Shown in pieces: positions 10,126 to 20,913 of a stretch of 64,000 bases of DNA. Position 1 is the first letter of the stretch. The number at the start of each line of letters is the position of its first letter. The stretch is from NCBI RefSeq assembly GCF_032884065.1, contig NC_088868.1, positions 3,157,043 to 3,221,042 on the forward strand, in the 5' to 3' direction. The stretch is from Artemia franciscana (Eukaryota; Arthropoda; Branchiopoda; Anostraca; Artemiidae). Below the pieces are notes generated by a model that was not told the DNA's origin, did not search any database, and saw only the letters and a list, made by a program, of their open reading frames with translations. The position numbers were made by a program, and so were the translations under genes.

Positions 10126-10525
10126 ATGGATAAAAATAATATCGTTTGGAATGCGGTATTGAACTTTGTGTCGAGGTCAATGCTCGCTGGCATAAAACAC
10201 CAGCTGATTGTAAGCCGTGCTGTGGAATTCTTCAGTAGTGATGACATTCTAAGTGCAAAAGAACTGTTGCTGTTAAAATCTGGTCTACCGGACCATATTT
10301 TGGTCTACCGGACCAGATTCGCAAGTCTCTGAAAGATGATGAAAATGTTTTGGATATAGCCAAATTCTTTGTCAAGTCAGCAAAGGAAAATCGTGCCTTG
10401 CCTACCTTCGTTATTTTTGAACCTACAGAAGTCCCGGCTTGTATGGAGGAGATAAATGCATGTATAACTACTAAAGTAAACGACATGTGTCGTCGTTTTG
10501 ACTGCCTTATGGAATGTATTAACAA
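10126..10525 (+). pseudogene. ORF1-like remnant of the non-LTR element
   Basis: Starts at ATG 10126 in a good eukaryotic context (acgaaaATGg). The peptide MDKNNIVWNAVLNFVSRSML runs on to a stop shortly after 10315. A 20-bp tandem duplication (tggtctaccggacca at 10281-10295 and 10301-10315) shifts the frame; beyond it the same kind of sequence continues in a second frame, with DDENVLDIAKFFVKSAKENR through CRRFDC. Charged, helix-prone composition and position before the RT suggest an ORF1. I recognise no zinc knuckle or RRM, so the family is not identified. Similarity is lost after about 10525. Confidence 0.55.
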
Positions 10526-10636
10526 AGGTGAGTTCCACGTTTCTACCCATACCAGCCCCTTTAGTGAACTTTACGCTATTAACCTATCCCTTGGCTCGGC
10601 ATATGGATAGAATGCGGGAGACCCAAGAACGGCATA

Positions 10637-12252
10637 GTGAACCAAATGCGGATTTCCACAAAGCACCATTTTTCCAAAGAACTGCAAAAACATAGAGCCG
10701 CTATTCGTTCTGATTTTTCAGAAAAGATAATGAGTAATCCGACGCTTATGTGGAAAAGTTTGACCCGCAACCAGAGGGAAAGAAACGCTCCGTCAGCTCA
10801 TATCTCTGCTGCGGCCTGGTAACAACATTTTTTGAAAGAATTTTCAGAACCTGATTCCAAAGTAGAATATCCTTTTAAATGTGATCTCAATCGGATACTG
10901 TCAAAAAAGACTGTATCCACGTTTATTGTTTCATTGTCTGATATTATGAATTCTGCGCATAAAATTGAGAAGCCTTTTTCGAGGGGTACAGATAATATTT
11001 GTGCTAAACACATTCTTCTTGGAAGTCCCCTACTACTTTGTCACCTTGATCTCATGTTCCAAATGGTGTTCACAACTGGAATAGTTCCAACCTCATTCTC
11101 TTCTGGTCGTCTTCCTCCTGTTCCAAAAAAAATAAATCGCTGAATGAGTGTTCTTCATATCGCCCTATTACAGTTGCTACTACTTTCTGCAAGATTTTTG
11201 AAACACTCGTAATGCCAGAACTTACAGATAAATGCTACATGCCGCCATATCAGTTTGGCTTCCAAAAAGGCCTAGGGTGTGCCCACGGGCTTACTGCACT
11301 GTCGTCAATACCTATAGATGCGGATAAGTCTGGTGATTCACTTGTCCTAGGGAGTCATGATGTAAGCCATGCTTTCGACTCTCTGATTCACGCACACATT
11401 CTCCTTGAGCTATATAAACGGGGAGTTGACACGTCTGCCATTCGTGCTTTGTACGATATGTATAACCATCTTGCTGTTGTAATCAAGCTACCTGATGGGA
11501 CCATAACACGATTCGTTATTCCAGTCCGTCGAGGTGTCAGACAGGGTACTCTTACCTCTCCAGTTGCCTTTAATAACTGTATCCTGAACGCCCAATCCAG
11601 CGCAGTTCCTTCGTGTATTTTAAAAGGGATTGATGTGTCACTAATCGCTTATGCAGATGATATTTTTAACCCCAGTCGAACAGTACAGTCGTTCGAAAGA
11701 AATTTTGCTATTTTAAGTAAAGAATATGCTAAGATTAACCTTACATTCAATAGAGAAAAATCGGACGGGGTTCTGTTTAACTGGGTTGAATCTCGAGCAG
11801 GATTTACTATTAATCTCGACGGCGCGCCAGTTTCCCCAAAATCACAAATGAAATATTTAGGGCTTCCTATTGGTGACACTCTTAAAGCAACTAGAAGGCT
11901 CTTGATCCTTCATTTCCAACGTCGAACAGCAACTGCATAGGGAAGCTTGGTAGCAAACAAACTTCGACTCAACCGCAAACTGCTAGCGAGGCTCTACAAT
12001 GCTTCTGGACTCCCGAATTTCCTATACCTTGTACCTTTTTGGCGTACGTTTACGATAACCGAGACGAAGGAACTTCGGCGAATCTATTTCCGGTATGCCA
12101 AATACCTGCTTGCCCTTCCACCATGGTCAAGCAACTCCTGGGTCATTAAAAGATACGGCATCATAGACCCAAATGCTTCTATCAGAAAAAGCATAGAAGC
12201 TTATAATAGTAGAATTGGTTGGCACCCATGGAGCGCTATTTTGATTCAATGA
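10637..12252 (+). pseudogene. Reverse transcriptase (ORF2 C-terminal half) of the non-LTR element
   Basis: Read over a few frame breaks. The endonuclease-RT linker (10637-10820) ends in a TAA. RT fingers follow, with DNICAKHILLGSPLL (about 10990), a short frameshift near 11125-11145, and a SYRPIT-type block near 11155. The main open frame, 11212-11937, holds the catalytic palm: DVSHAFDSL (first aspartate), VRRGVRQGTLTSP, IAYADDI (YADD box, about 11645-11665) and MKYLGLPIG. After a TAG at 11938 the same frame continues from 11947 to 12252 with the C-terminal domain (NASGLPNFLYLVPFW, ELRRIYFRYAKYLL). The catalytic aspartates are present, but stops and frameshifts and the missing endonuclease make the copy dead. 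Clade unresolved: I/Jockey-like or a neighbouring group. Confidence 0.9.
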
Positions 12253-12787
12253 ATGTTTCGCTTTTGTATGTTTTAATTGTTTTTAAGTAAGGTGAAGTGT
12301 TGCAAAGTTTTTTGTGTAGTTTTTTAGGTCATTTCCTTTTTCCTCTTTTCTTTTATTCACATTATACTCCGTTTTTCATGTGTATTATAACGGGTTATAA
12401 ATAAACTCAATTCAATTCAATAAACATGCATCCGTGATCTGCCTTCTGGCAAAAAATACAAAATTCCACATTTTTGTAGATAGGAGCTTGAAACTTCTAC
12501 AATAGGGTTCTCGGATACGCTGAATCTGATGGTGTGATTTTCGTTAAGATTCTATGACTTTTAGGGGTTGCTTTTCCCCTATTGTCTAGAATAATGCGAA
12601 TATTCTCAGGATCGTAACTTTTGACGGGTAAGTTTTGACTTGACTTTTGATGGGTTATATATTTAAAATCAGCATTAAAATGTGATTCTTTTGATGTAGC
12701 TATTGGTATCAAAATTCCATTTTTTAGAGTTTTGGTTACTTTTGAGCCAGGTCGCTTTTTACTACAGTTCGTTACCACGAATTGTTT

Positions 12788-13030
12788 GATCATGGTTGCT
12801 GCAATAGCTGCAATCTAGTAGAGAGCATCAAAAAGTAACTAAAATCTTACAAATAAGTATTTCGAAATAAATTTTCTAGTGACTAAAAAGGTCATTTGTA
12901 GCGGATTAAAGTTTTGTAAGTGTTAATTCGCTTAATTATTTTCTTAAAATATTATTCTGAAAATTAATTTACAAAACAATAAAAAAGAGCAAGAAACACT
13001 TCCAAAATCACATCGGAGCCCTTTATTCAG
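12788..13030 (+). repeat. Family D repeat, right half
   Basis: Aligns with 16128-16370: 'gctgcaat.tagt', 'aaa.cttacaaata', 'aaatt.tctagtga', 'ggtcatttg', 'cttaat.attttcttaaaatattatt', 'aaacac.tccaaaat'. It is the continuation of 6552-6761, separated by the two family A copies. Confidence 0.65.
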
Positions 13031-13257
13031 TGAACTGGTTAAACCATCTACATTATGCACCACTGAGATCAATCTTAACCTTAAAATACCGAGCATTGAG
13101 GCCATCATTCAGGGATAAACGCTCCTCAGACGAGACCATGAACGCATTAGCGGCGCTAAATAAGGTGGAGGAGGTGTTGACGTTATCTATAGAACAATAT
13201 ACCATATTCATGCTTAATTATACCAGGTATCAGCAGGAGAAAAACTTTATGGGTTAG
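13030..13257 (+). CDS. Unrecognised short ORF (75 codons)
   Basis: ATG to TAG, product beginning MNWLNHLHYAPLRSI, with a helical acidic middle (DETMNALAALNKVEEVLTLS). The composition looks protein-like rather than repeat-like. It directly precedes the decayed non-LTR element and may be an upstream part of it. I recognise no domain. It could also be a chance frame. Confidence 0.25.
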   Translation: MNWLNHLHYAPLRSILTLKYRALRPSFRDKRSSDETMNALAALNKVEEVLTLSIEQYTIFMLNYTRYQQEKNFMG

Positions 13258-13669
13258 GGTGACCTTCCCAAATAAGTTCCGTCATTGCACGTGGAAACCT
13301 TCTTATTCCGTCTCCAATAAAGCACGAACAATCTGGCAAAACAATAAAAGTGATTGGAACGGTTTGAGAAACACTCTTCGTTCTCAGCAGTAGAGAACTT
13401 CCACCTTCGAAGGTCTAGAGATAGATACAGAGAGGCACCAGTGGGCCATGGTTGACTTTGTAGAAAAAAATACATATCCCTTCAAAAAAAATACACATGT
13501 CCAGTAAGGACAAGCTTTGGTTCAACACCTAGTGAAAAGATGCTAACCGAGTAAAGCAACAGGAACACAAGTGATGCCTGCTTTCAAAGAGCGAAGAGGA
13601 CATAATTCCGGACAACGACGGCGGAGAAGTGCCAAATTTTTCCTACTGAACCAATACTGTCCTGGATCG

Positions 13670-14327
13670 AACAAATTAATATTCAAATGGGGATAAATCC
13701 ATTTATCTAGACGGTAAATTAAAATCTGAAAAATATCAAATACCTGGACTATTTTTATTTTTTTACTGTCTAAATAAATGGATTTATCTGCACTTGAAAA
13801 TTTATTTGTTCGTCATAAAACGGCAGTGTATTCTAAGAAAAGAATACCTAGTTTAAGGTGTTACGTCGTATACATGGGGAAATGAGACCATCCAAGTGAA
13901 CAAATATAAACTCAACGTTTCGTTTGAATTTAGAAGACAGGGAAGGCATTGCCATCTTCATAGGAAATTTGTATTACTTTTGGGCAAGATTAAAGACTTC
14001 AGGACTTTGAATTAACTTTGTCAGTGAACTCTCCCCGAAAATCTAATGAATAATCCGGAAGCTCACTATTTTCTGAATGAGCCGAAAAGTAATTTATTTT
14101 TTGTGTATATAAATACTAGTTTCAATTATATCATTTTATTATTATATTATCAAATATATTATTTTAGCTTGCTGTATATTAGATCGAAACATCTAGACTT
14201 TTGTATATGTTTTTATCACTGTCTAAGTAAATGGATTTATCCCCATTTGAAAATTAACTTGTTCATCATAGAACGGCATTGTGGTCTAAGACAAGAATAC
14301 CTGTTTTAACGCGTTACATCGAAAATG
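13670..14327. mobile_element. 658-bp insertion flanked by a 12-bp direct duplication
   Basis: TGTCCTGGATCG occurs at 13658-13669 and again at 14328-14339, and retrotransposon protein similarity resumes after the second copy. That is the expected look of a target-site duplication. Inside are two ~105-bp direct repeats (13766-13870 and 14217-14320, both beginning 'actgtctaa.taaatggat'). A third, partial copy in inverse orientation lies at 13671-13716. The termini do not form clear inverted repeats. There is no coding capacity. The element class is unknown; a 12-bp duplication would suit a retroposed element better than most cut-and-paste transposons. Confidence 0.6.
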
Positions 14328-14746
14328 TGTCCTGGATCGTATGAATTTTCCTGCTCTTAATATCCTTTCATTTTGCAGCTTCCTGATGTGACCGAACCCA
14401 TTGGTCCCGACAACATACGAAATTTTGTCTTCAAATCTTGCAGTACTGAAATAGCTGGACCTTTGTCATTGGTTTTCCGGATCTAAAATTGGTTTCACTC
14501 TGGAAGTTTCCCATAGTCACGGAAGTCTGTCCATGTTAGTCCTACCCTAAGGCCAGGCGGTGATTCAACTAGCGTGGGTTCTTATAGGTCTATTAGTCTC
14601 CACTCCTGTGTTGACAAAATATATAAAAGCGTCTCCAATAAAACATTTTATTTATTCCTGCATTAATCTGACCTTCTCGGCAATCGCCGATATAGATTCC
14701 ACCAGAAACGCTCAAAATTAGATTATCTAGTGGCCTAGCATAAAAA

Positions 14747-15058
14747 GTGGATCGAACTTCTAGCAATGGGTACAACGTCAGGCTATTGTCATTCGACGTT
14801 ACCAAGAATTTTGATAGAGTATGGCACCGTGGTCTGATAAAAAAAAAACTCCATGTGTACAATGTTTGTGGATTTCTGTTAAAAGTAATCAAGAATTTTC
14901 TTTTTGACTGTTCACTGTGGGTCGTCCTCAACGGGTCTATTTCTAACGAATTTTCAGTGAAAGCACCGATTTCCCACGGTAGCGTCTTTGTATCTACACT
15001 TTTCCTCATCTACATAAACGAAATGGGAGACAATCCTGCAAGCCCTCTGCTCTGCTGA
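14747..15058 (+). pseudogene. RT palm fragment of the decayed non-LTR element
   Basis: One open stretch of about 100 codons encoding NVRLLSFDVTKNFDRVWHRG, an alpha-helical segment, then WVVLNGSISNEFSVKAPISH and GSVFVSTLFLIYINEM. This equals RT motifs 3 to 4 of a Jockey/CR1-like enzyme. 'FDVTKNFDRV' stands where 'lD..kAFD.V' is usual, so K-A is changed but the first catalytic aspartate is kept. The frame ends just before the YADD equivalent. Confidence 0.8.
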
Positions 15059-15159
15059 CGATATCACGACACAGTAAGCCGTATCAAAACACGAAGACCC
15101 AGTACAAGCCTTCATTTCACTACAGGTGGGTCTCTTTAAAATTGTAAGTGGTTTGATGC

Positions 15160-15830
15160 ATGGATAATCCACTTCGATGCATCGAAAACAAGGGGCTTCT
15201 TATTACGCAATCAAACGTGCCACGTCAACATCCTAGCTTCATCTTCAAAAACGAAACTATTAAGAGAGTTGACGAGTTTCTTCCACTGGGGATTTATTCC
15301 TCTGCTGATCCCTCTCAGAATAGCCACCTTGATAGGGTGGGAACCTCCTGCACAGTAAAGCTGGGCGTTGCTCAGCGCTTCAAAAACCTTCTTCCATTCA
15401 GCTGAATAATCCTATTATAAAAGTCCTGCATTAGACAAACAACTGAATATGGATGCCCTATGCTACCACTCCAAAAAACCTCTTGGTACCTCTCCAGAAT
15501 AGGTCGGGCTTTACCTCTACACTTGGTTCGCTTCAGTACCTAAATGAAAGGTTTATCGTTGCGTTGATGACAATTTATATAACTAAAAGAATTCACCTCC
15601 CCCAGACATGCTCTCTCGTATTATGCACCTTTCTCCCCCTCCTTCGTCCAGCCATCAAGGCAGACACGAAGGCTAATATCTCGGTCAAAATATCTATAAG
15701 ACATGCCAATAGCCAAGTTGTTGAGGAATATCTTCATGTGCCGTCGGTAAATTTGTCAAAAGGAGGTAAATTAATAGCGGCATGTCAGAAACTTTTATGC
15801 ACCTGGCGTTGTAAATAAAAAAAAAATGTA
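15160..15830 (+). pseudogene. C-terminal ORF2 region and A-rich tail
   Basis: Two frames (15160-15405 and 15453-15818) carry degenerate post-palm similarity, including RVDEFLPLGIYSSADPSQNS in place of '...YLGV.l...l....', and TTEYGCPM just before the second frame in place of 'LEYG.P.W'. The second frame stops at 15816-15818 and is followed directly by 'aaataaaaaaaaaa'. This agrees with a polyadenylated 3' end and gives the orientation of the element. Confidence 0.6.
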
Positions 15831-15924
15831 TTCAATATTATCTCAAACACAAGCGGGCTTGTTTTGACCCCAGCACTTCACACTGCTAACAAACGATATC
15901 ATGATGTTTCTACAATACAGGCTT

Positions 15925-16370
15925 ACTTAAGCGTTTTTTTGTTCCACAGTAAACCACTTTTTAGATGAAAGCAGGAAGGGAGGGAGGGGGTGGTATCTAG
16001 ACGGATGAACTCAACACAAAAATCCTTTTTTTCTTTTCCCAATGTTTCGCTATGTTAAATTGAATGAAAAGGTACAGATATAAAGTCATGCATATAAAAC
16101 CAAAAGCTTATCCTTATTTTGGCAGAAAGATAATATTTTCAGCAACAGTTGTAATATAGTTCAATTTAGGCAGCCTCACAAGGAACCAAAACTTACAAAT
16201 ATTTTTTCAAACCAAACTTTCTAATGAGAAGAATGGCCATTTGCAGTTGGTTCAGGAATGGCACATATTATTTCACTTAATATTTTCTTAAAGTGTTATT
16301 TAGAAACAGAATTACAGAAATTTTTATAAAGACCCAGAAACCCCTCTAAAATTATACTGGACCAAAACAA
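15925..16370 (+). repeat. Family D repeat, uninterrupted copy
   Basis: Contiguous counterpart of 6552-6761 plus 12788-13030. The junction homologous to the family A insertion point reads 'gcagaaagataatat' near 16128, with no family A sequence. The copies have diverged visibly, so the duplication is old. Nature of the repeat unknown. Confidence 0.65.
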
Positions 16371-18480
16371 GATGCATCCCATTGGTATTACAATTTTTGA
16401 AAATTCCATGGGAAAATTACTGACCCTTACCTTGAAAAAAGGAAACTATATTCTGTATGAGAAGCACTGATTTATCCTTTTTTTCTATTTTTTCTTACTT
16501 TTAATGAGGCATTGGAACAACAAAGAGAGATGTTTAATGACACCATCAGAAAGTTCGATCTGTCACCCAAAAATTGCGGTTTAGTACCATCCCCCCTCCG
16601 ATTTTAATTGCCACATATAGAACTAGGACACAGGAAACAATACATTGTATTAAGATGTTATAAGCTACTTATTTTTCAGTTTAATTATTGTAGAGTTATT
16701 GCGGAAGAGGGCATTCAAAGCCAAATCATCAAGTGAGAAAATTTTAAGATTTAGGTCACAAGATTGTTATAAATTTTTACCATACAATAAACTTGTGACT
16801 TGAAAAAACAAATAATCAAACTAAATAAAATTTAAAAGACGATTCAGTCTATTTGTTATGCTGTGCCTCTTGGCATTTGCAATAGAGCTTGGGTTCTTTT
16901 AACAACTTCATAGAAGAAATTCTTACTTGCTCAGAAATATCAAAGGTAAATGCTCCAAAGACTCATTTTATGACAAACACTGGATTTTTAAATGCTAATT
17001 TAAGGAAAGGTTGGATGAAATTGAAAAGAGAAATTACAAAAAAACTAGTTGCATATTCATCAGTCTCATTGCTTTCGTAAGTTGGAAAAAGGTTTTTGTA
17101 AATATTATTGTCAGTATTTTTAACCAAAAAATAAGCAGAGTTGAAATTTAAAATGAAAAACAACTTTTGTTTATTAAAACCTTTTTTGGTTTATCCGATA
17201 TATTTAAAAACTATTAAAAACAAACTCGTTCGTGAAACTATTCTTTCTTAAATTTTTTAGAAAGGTGAAATAGCATTGAAAAATTATTTACTTTCATAAC
17301 CAGTAAATAACTACCAAGAGGTCTTATTTTTTTATTTTCCAAACACCCCTTTCAGTGTTCTATTTCTATATTTTGTTGTGCCGGCTTTGTGTTTTCAAAA
17401 AATCACTATTTTTCTAAATACTCCTAACACAGGCAAATATCGGGATCTAGTTTGTCAATAATAGGTTGCATAAACCACGAGACAGGTTGTGGGTTGTGAG
17501 CTATTTCCCACGAATAAAAAAAAAGACGAAATGAAAACTGCTTGAAACAAGTCCCTTGGAAGAACTAAACTAACCCACTGACTGCAATAGTGTCTTGTAA
17601 TCTGGGTTCCTTTTCAAACGAGTCCTTGTTTAGCAAAACCCCATGTATCCGAACCCTTTAACCAAAACCATCTCTTTTAAGTCAATCCCCATTTAACATA
17701 ACCCCAATTTAGCGAAGCTTTCAAATAAATCAACTTCGATTACACTCATACCCATTGCAATTCACACTTCCTCAACTTAAGTTAGGTTGAGTTACCTAAA
17801 CTGGGGCTCAGTTAAATGGGGATTAATTTAAAGTAAAGTTAAGCAGGATTTAGTTTTAAAATGGGTTGTGTTGCACGGAGATTGTGATACATAGAAGTTG
17901 AGTTAAATATATTGGATGGAAAGGGACTTAGTTAAGCACACACCGAATGGAGCTCCTTCGAGTGATGCTTGACTAATAGACCTGAAAATTAAGTGTGAAG
18001 TTGGCTCTTAATTTTCTGATTTTTGATGCCACCTATATAGAATTAACTTTATAATGTTTTCAGAAAGAAAGGAAGATAATGTAGTTGGCTTTTTATCCTA
18101 GGCTAATAAACGCCTCGTCTGTACTGTTATCGAGTTTCAATATGAAAAGTAGGTCTAAAAGCCCGTTTTTCATTTTCTATGGGCAGACTATAATGTTCCT
18201 AATAAAACGTATTTCTTGATTAAGTTCTAGGCTAGCATAAATTAATAGATGTTAATTAGTTAATAAAGTAGACTAGGTCTATCTGGTAGAACTCTAGTTT
18301 AAAGGTTCCTTGCTGGCTTAGAAATTAGGTGAATGAATTTAAGGCCAAGAATGTGCCCGGGAAGGTATTTTTAATCTACAGAATCAAAACTTTTATTATA
18401 TCCTGCGTTTCAAAGATTAAATAGGCCACATGTCAGAATGATGCCTAGCCTAGGTTACCTGAATTTTGAAGAAAAAACTT
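16371..18480. other. Unassigned AT-rich sequence with a fold-back patch
   Basis: No protein or family A/B similarity. At 17615-17935 the two sides are weakly inverted relative to each other. The perfect part is AATCCCCATTTAAC (17684-17697) against GTTAAATGGGGATT (17811-17824), with 'ataacccc'/'ctggggct' extending it. Probably an old fold-back element. Confidence 0.4.
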
Positions 18481-19105
18481 TTGGGTAAAATTCTAGTTAA
18501 TTGACTTCTTGCTATATCAGAAAGGGTTTAGGTTAGGAAAATGAAACTTTCAGGGATAAATCTTCAGACTAAAGTATGTCCTGGGAAGGTATTTTGAAGC
18601 AACTACCTCCACTCCTTTTCCCTCTAGAGGGCCCTGACCTTTGATGACCTTTAGAAATACGTATGTTGAAACCTTGCAAAATAGATCTTCTGCTTAATTG
18701 AAATACAACAAAATTGTTTTCAGCTTCATAACTTTGCTCAATTCCATTTTATAAGGATTTAAAGATATGCAAATACATTTCCTAAATTTTGAAAAAACAC
18801 ATTGATATAGCTCAAAATTCTACTCAAATAACAGGAATTACATTTTCAGAACTAAAGGCAGAGAAAAAGCAACTAGTAACTGAAAATTAAGGTAAAATGT
18901 TGTTTTGTCAAAATTTCAATAAGTATAGACCTGTCATGTAGACAAATTTCAGGGCCCTCTAGAGGGAGAAGGAGTGGAGGTGGGTACCTTAAAATACCTT
19001 CCTTGGACATACTTTTTCCTGTAGACCCATCCCTGAAAGTTTCATTTTCCTAACCTAAACCCTTTCTAAGATAGCAAGAAGTCAAATAACTAGAATTTTA
19101 CCAAC
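18481..19105. repeat. Inverted repeat, ~155-bp arms, ~310-bp spacer
   Basis: Left arm 18481-18637, right arm 18950-19105. Outer ends 'gggtaaaattctagtt' / 'aactagaattttacc'. The inner end of each arm carries the self-complementary 12-mer CCCTCTAGAGGG (18620-18631 and 18956-18967). Diverged direct relatives of the left arm appear near 18287-18375 ('ctctagtttaaaggttcct', 'gggaaggtattttt') and 19452-19570 ('gattaggaaaatgaacctttc'), so this is a dispersed repeat that also sits here as an inverted pair. Confidence 0.75.
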
Positions 19106-19879
19106 TTTTGTCTTCTTTTTTCTGTTTCAATCTTTGCTAAATCTTTCTGTTTTAATCATAGCTAGCCTAAGTCTATAGCCTACACCTAATTGAAATTTGA
19201 TCTTAAATTCAAGTTTTACATTCATTGAAATTTCAAATGGAATTCATCCTCCTACCCTAATGGTTAAATACAGGCTACAGCCCAAATTGTAGCCTAAATA
19301 TATATGAAAACTTTGGTTCTTTTGGTAGATTATTAACCAATATGAAATAAAATGAAAGTATAAAAAATTTAATGCACAAATAGGCTATTTTTCATTTTGG
19401 TAGAATTTTTCTCCATTTAAGGGGTGGTTTTCTAAAAAAAAAAGAGATAATTTTCTAGTTTATCTACTTTTGATATCTTTGTAAGATGTTTGATTAGGAA
19501 AATGAACCTTTCAATAATGAAACCATGGCCAAAAATAAACACTTGGATGGTATTGCCAAGCCTCCATGTTAACCATCTTCTGATTTCTAAGTCTTAGAAA
19601 TTTGCTTACTTAACAAGCTACTTAAGCTATTAAAATTTTAACTAGCCTACTTAACTAATTGACATTTTGACAACAAAAATTTAACCTTAATTTTCAGTTA
19701 TAATTTATGTTTAACCCACTAAAATACAAGATGAGTAGAGTAAATAAAAGATAATGAAAGAAAAATAACACAACTATATGAGAGATAAAAAATATACAAC
19801 ACAACCATAACTTAACTAAAAAATGAATCTCTAAAAAATCAACACAATTACAAAGTGAAAACTAACAAATAAATAAACA
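19106..19879. other. Unassigned AT-rich sequence
   Basis: Apart from the diverged arm relative at 19452-19570, I see nothing recognisable. It ends in an A/T-rich 'aaataaataaac' tract at about 19866-19878, which may be the 3' tail of the minus-strand retrotransposon that follows. Confidence 0.35.
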
Positions 19880-20055
19880 AACTAAATAGTGGAATGGGCC
19901 AAGAGAATCAACATAATCCACTTTAAATTTTGAGCCTAACTTCTGCAAAGAAGTAATAATTACAAGTCCCAAAATACCAAATTGTTTTCTTGTTCCTACA
20001 AGACTGGGGTAAATAAAGCCAAAACTTACAATGGCAGAAATATGATATACACAAT

Positions 20056-20695
20056 TTAGCCCAATTCTTTTATTTTCAGTATAGGTGAAATACCAGACAG
20101 GAAAAGTATTGAATGATTACAAAAGCTACTATATAGTAATGCAAGCAATTTTTGAGAATAATGACAACAATTAGCCACTATTTTACCATAACCTACTTTA
20201 AGTTTTTTTTTAACATCCCATACAATATTGGTCCTAAAAGCTAATAGATTCAAAAAAATATGAATGCCTAACCACTGCAATTCAGAGACACAACAGACAG
20301 AGAAGTTAGAACATGGAAGACAAATTAGCATAGACCTTGCATTAAAGACTAGGTATTCACAAATATCAATATTCAATGGCAGACTTTGGAAATACTTTGA
20401 AATAGATGAAACAGAATTCAAGAGCCTAGATCTAGAACAGCTTAAACAAAATATATCATCTGCAAATGCAATATAGGCGAAATTTCCAAAATTAAAAGAA
20501 AAAGAGTGTATAATTCTGGGTAGCATAATGTGTATACAAATACTGAAAAGATGTGGTGAAGGAACACCATCTTGACACACTCCAGAATGGATTGGAATAT
20601 TCTCATAAAAAATAGAGTGAAACTTTAACAATACATGGGAATTCCTATACCAAAACTGAAGTACCCAAACAGTTGTATTCAATGAGAAGGTTTGA
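20056..20695 (-). pseudogene. RT palm and C-terminus of the split non-LTR element
   Basis: One open frame of 208 codons. Motifs in order: FWYRNSHVLLKF (substrate-facing segment), IPIHSGVCQDGVPSPHLFSI (motif 4, with QDGVPSP for the usual QG..LSP), YIAFADDIFCL (FADD catalytic box) and ELQWLGIHI (motif 7). It is one of the best preserved RT segments of the window, but the enzyme is broken by the insertion upstream. The first palm motif (LDLSKAFDS) lies on the other side of the insertion, near 23775. Confidence 0.9.
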
Positions 20696-20723
20696 TTAAT
20701 TCAGTTTATTTAGAAGCCAACCA

Positions 20724-20815
20724 ACCTGCAATAAAACATGACACACATAAACAGCAAGTAAAGCTTTACAGGCAGCACAAAAGGCAATAACAAAAAAACA
20801 AGCACTAAGCATACA
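20724..20815 (-). repeat. Direct repeat at the 3' side of the gypsy-like element
   Basis: Pairs with 23598-23700 (shared 'gacacacata.acagcaag', 'aataacaaaaaaacaagca'). Candidate LTR remnant with TG/CA ends on the minus strand. Confidence 0.6.
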
Positions 20816-20913
20816 GCATCTTCCTTTGCATAAACAACAAAAATAGCAAAATTCTTCTGAAATATTGTAATAACATAAACCATAATTATGTCTCTCACAC
20901 ATCATTTTGTGAT

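Larger units (their letters stand above)
9687..12423 (+). mobile_element. Non-LTR retrotransposon, internally deleted
   Basis: An insertion bounded on both sides by family A sequence. From 5' to 3' it holds a hairpin (9687-9718), a ~400-bp leader, an ORF1-like remnant (10126-10525), an internal gap where the rest of ORF1 and the endonuclease should be, an RT pseudogene (10637-12252), a ~150-bp 3' UTR, and a CAATT-type microsatellite tail at 12405-12423. Total length is 2.7 kb, below the usual 4-6 kb of such elements, which agrees with the missing endonuclease. Priming at the A-rich tract of family A explains the 3' junction. The related element at 24860-19880 has a very similar RT C-terminus, so the two are the same clade. 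Confidence 0.85.
8429..12787 (+). mobile_element. Family A element split by a non-LTR insertion
   Basis: The left portion, 8429-9686, matches the previous copy: subterminal 13-mer at about 8460, palindrome 1 with arms to 8556 and from 8601, palindrome 2 at 9015-9255, C-rich segment and body. It stops at 'cttttcatttccgtt'. Family sequence resumes at 12420 with 'taaacatgcatccgtgat' and runs to the right-end hairpin at 12765-12784 (CAGTTCGT-TACC-ACGAATTG, one G-T wobble). About 80 bases present in the intact copy ('cgaatgagccc' to the A-rich tract) are missing at the junction. They were lost when the retrotransposon inserted. Confidence 0.85.
13258..15830 (+). mobile_element. Decayed non-LTR retrotransposon, interrupted
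   Basis: The pieces line up in element order on the plus strand. The endonuclease-RT linker is at 13258-13657 (KARTIWQNNKSDWNGLR, then SSKDKLWFNT and later NRVKQQEHK). A 658-bp insertion follows, then the RT N-terminal block (PDVTEPIGPDNIRN, 14380-14450) and an RPISL-like block SYRSISLHS near 14580. Next come the palm motif FDVTKNFDRVWHRGL (14786-14830) and ISHGSVFVSTLFLIYINEM (14970-15025), with the ADDI box region reached near 15055 after a frameshift. The C-terminal part is at 15160-15818. An A-rich tail immediately after the last stop (15815-15830) marks the 3' end. Numerous stops and frameshifts show this is an old copy. Confidence 0.75.
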
